Origin: Streptomyces hyderabadensis
GTDB taxonomy: Bacteria > Actinomycetota > Actinomycetes > Streptomycetales > Streptomycetaceae
DNA: 64,000 nt
NCBI RefSeq assembly: GCF_020404845.1
Contig: NZ_JAIOJZ010000006.1
Span: 124,001-188,000 of the forward strand
Direction: 5' to 3'
Positions 62,990-64,000 of the stretch are shown in pieces. Every line of letters starts with the position of its first letter. The stretch's first letter is position 1. The notes beneath the pieces are model-generated. The model searched no databases and had not been told where the DNA came from. It saw nothing but the letters and a program-made list of their open reading frames with translations. A program made the position numbers and the translations under genes.

Positions 62990-63005
62990 CTGCCCGAAAG
63001 GGCAG
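62990..63005. promoter_or_regulatory. Palindrome CTGCCC-GAAA-GGGCAG in the dapE divergent region
   Basis: A perfect 6-bp inverted repeat covering the -35 position of the leaderless dapE promoter. It could be an operator or a short hairpin. Confidence 0.45.
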
Positions 63006-63010
63006 GGCGC

Positions 63011-63016
63011 TAGGGT
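63011..63016 (+). promoter_or_regulatory. -10 element TAGGGT of leaderless dapE
   Basis: TAGGGT with exactly 7 bases to the ATG at 63024 and no ribosome site. Confidence 0.6.
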
Positions 63017-63023
63017 CGGGGCC

Positions 63024-64000
63024 ATGGCCGATACCCCGCTTGACCTCACGTTGGACGCCGCGGAGCTTACCGCGCGGCTCGTCGACTTCCCGTCCGAGAG
63101 CGGCACCGAGGAGCCCCTGGCGGACGCGATCGAGAGCGCCCTGCGGGCCCTGCCCCACTTGTCGGTCGAGCGGTACGGCAACAACGTCGTCGCCCGCACC
63201 GGCCTGGGCCGCGCGGAGCGCGTGATCCTGGCCGGCCACATCGACACCGTGCCGATCGCCGGCAACGTCCCGTCCCGGCTGGACGAGGACGGCGTGCTGT
63301 GGGGCTGCGGCACCTGCGACATGAAGGCGGGCGTCGCCGTCCAGCTGCGCATCGCGGCCACCGTCCCGGCCCCCAACCGCGACCTGACCTTCGTCTTCTA
63401 CGACAACGAGGAGGTCGCCGCCGAGCTGAACGGCCTGAAGCACGTCGCCGAGGCCCACCCCGAGTGGCTGGAGGGCGACTTCGCGGTGCTTCTCGAACCC
63501 TCCGACGGCCAGGTGGAGGGCGGCTGCCAGGGCACCCTGCGGGTGCTGCTGAAGACGGCGGGGGAGCGGGCGCACTCCGCGCGCTCCTGGATGGGCGCCA
63601 ACGCCATCCACGCCGCCGCCCCGATCCTCGCCCGCCTGGCGGAGTACAAGCCCCGGTACCCGGTCATCGACGGCCTGGAGTACCGCGAGGGCCTCAACGC
63701 GGTCGGCATCACGGGCGGGGTCGCGGGCAACGTCATCCCCGACGAGTGCGTGGTCACCGTCAACTTCCGCTACGCCCCCGACCGCAGCCCGGAGGAGGCC
63801 CTCGCCCATGTGCGCGAGGTCTTCGCGGACTGCGGGGTGACGGAGTTCGTGGTCGACGACCACAGCGGCGCCGCGCTGCCGGGCCTGTCGCACCCGGCCG
63901 CGGCGGCCTTCATCGAGGCGGTGGGCGGCACCCCGCAGCCGAAGTACGGCTGGACCGACGTGTCCCGTTTCGCCGCGCTCGGCGTCCCCGCGGTCAACTA
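63024..64000 (+). CDS. dapE: Succinyl-diaminopimelate desuccinylase DapE, 5' part
   Basis: The first 325 residues of an M20-family enzyme; the gene runs off the right edge (normal length near 360). Metal and catalytic motifs are LAGHIDTVPIAGN (His/Asp), WGCGTCDMKAGVA (bridging Asp), FYDNEEVAAELNGL (catalytic Glu-Glu) and LLEPSDGQVEGGCQG. It releases succinate to give LL-diaminopimelate, after DapC, for peptidoglycan and lysine. The ATG at 63024 is placed at leaderless spacing from TAGGGT, and a palindrome overlaps the -35, so transcription may be regulated. Confidence 0.95.
   Translation, partial: MADTPLDLTLDAAELTARLVDFPSESGTEEPLADAIESALRALPHLSVERYGNNVVARTGLGRAERVILAGHIDTVPIAGNVPSRLDEDGVLWGCGTCDMKAGVAVQLRIAATVPAPNRDLTFVFYDNEEVAAELNGLKHVAEAHPEWLEGDFAVLLEPSDGQVEGGCQGTLRVLLKTAGERAHSARSWMGANAIHAAAPILARLAEYKPRYPVIDGLEYREGLNAVGITGGVAGNVIPDECVVTVNFRYAPDRSPEEALAHVREVFADCGVTEFVVDDHSGAALPGLSHPAAAAFIEAVGGTPQPKYGWTDVSRFAALGVPAVN

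Overview
The window is high-GC actinobacterial DNA with Streptomyces codon use and gene content. It carries the bldK oligopeptide-import operon, the mycothiol gene mshB, a serine/threonine-free PAS-GAF-SpoIIE-ATPase phosphatase, many GTG starts, and recurrent leaderless promoters (TAGGNT or CACGAT 6-7 bases before an ATG). From about 24 kb to the end the order (succinate dehydrogenase, peptide-binding lipoprotein, typA, bldKABCDE, a second opp operon, S9 peptidase, mshB, ABC/two-component cassette, fdxA, dapC, dapE) is, from memory, syntenic with the S. coelicolor bldK region. The first 20 kb looks more accessory.

Layout. 1-3.4 kb: the 3' end of ychF, then four small proteins (CbrC-like, DUF6000-like, HEAT-repeat, CPCC Cys-rich) resembling an orphan immunity island. 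3.5-9.0 kb: a large ATPase/LuxR (LAL) regulator divergent from a metallo-beta-lactamase-fold hydrolase and a type-B carboxylesterase, the latter preceded by a 14-bp tandem repeat. 9.0-13.3 kb: the most unusual locus. A 25-residue peptide with a Gly-Gly-Ala tail is followed by an M14-type zinc carboxypeptidase, and diverges from an E1/ThiF-like adenylyltransferase and an M50 membrane metalloprotease. Both of the latter have N-terminal RRE/PqqD-like domains. This is a candidate small-peptide (RiPP-like) pathway. 13.3-21.2 kb: a DUF664 protein, a methyltransferase, and XRE-cupin, LysR and GntR regulators, plus an SDR, small membrane proteins, a NUDIX hydrolase and an RsbW-like ATPase.

21.5-29.4 kb: a multidomain SpoIIE phosphatase, a membrane-anchored GH18-like protein with an NTEP repeat, and an Sdh1-type succinate dehydrogenase operon on the minus strand. 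29.7-47 kb: a peptide-binding lipoprotein with acidic insertions, typA, then two tandem five-gene oligopeptide ABC importers. The first is recognised as bldKABCDE. Between typA and bldKA lies a 0.9-kb structured leader with a small ORF resembling the start of the second operon's binding protein. A strong hairpin separates bldKB from bldKC.

47-57 kb: an S9 peptidase, a small membrane protein, mshB with a DUF6113 partner, a collagen-like VanW/YoaR-type membrane protein, and an ABC-2 exporter coupled to a DesK/DesR-like two-component system with a matching operator. 57-64 kb: a SirB1-like protein, a GNAT acetyltransferase, ferredoxin fdxA, dapC, two Streptomyces intergenic repeat elements, two secreted or anchored proteins, and the 5' part of dapE. 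No rRNA, tRNA, insertion sequence, integrase or CRISPR array was recognised.
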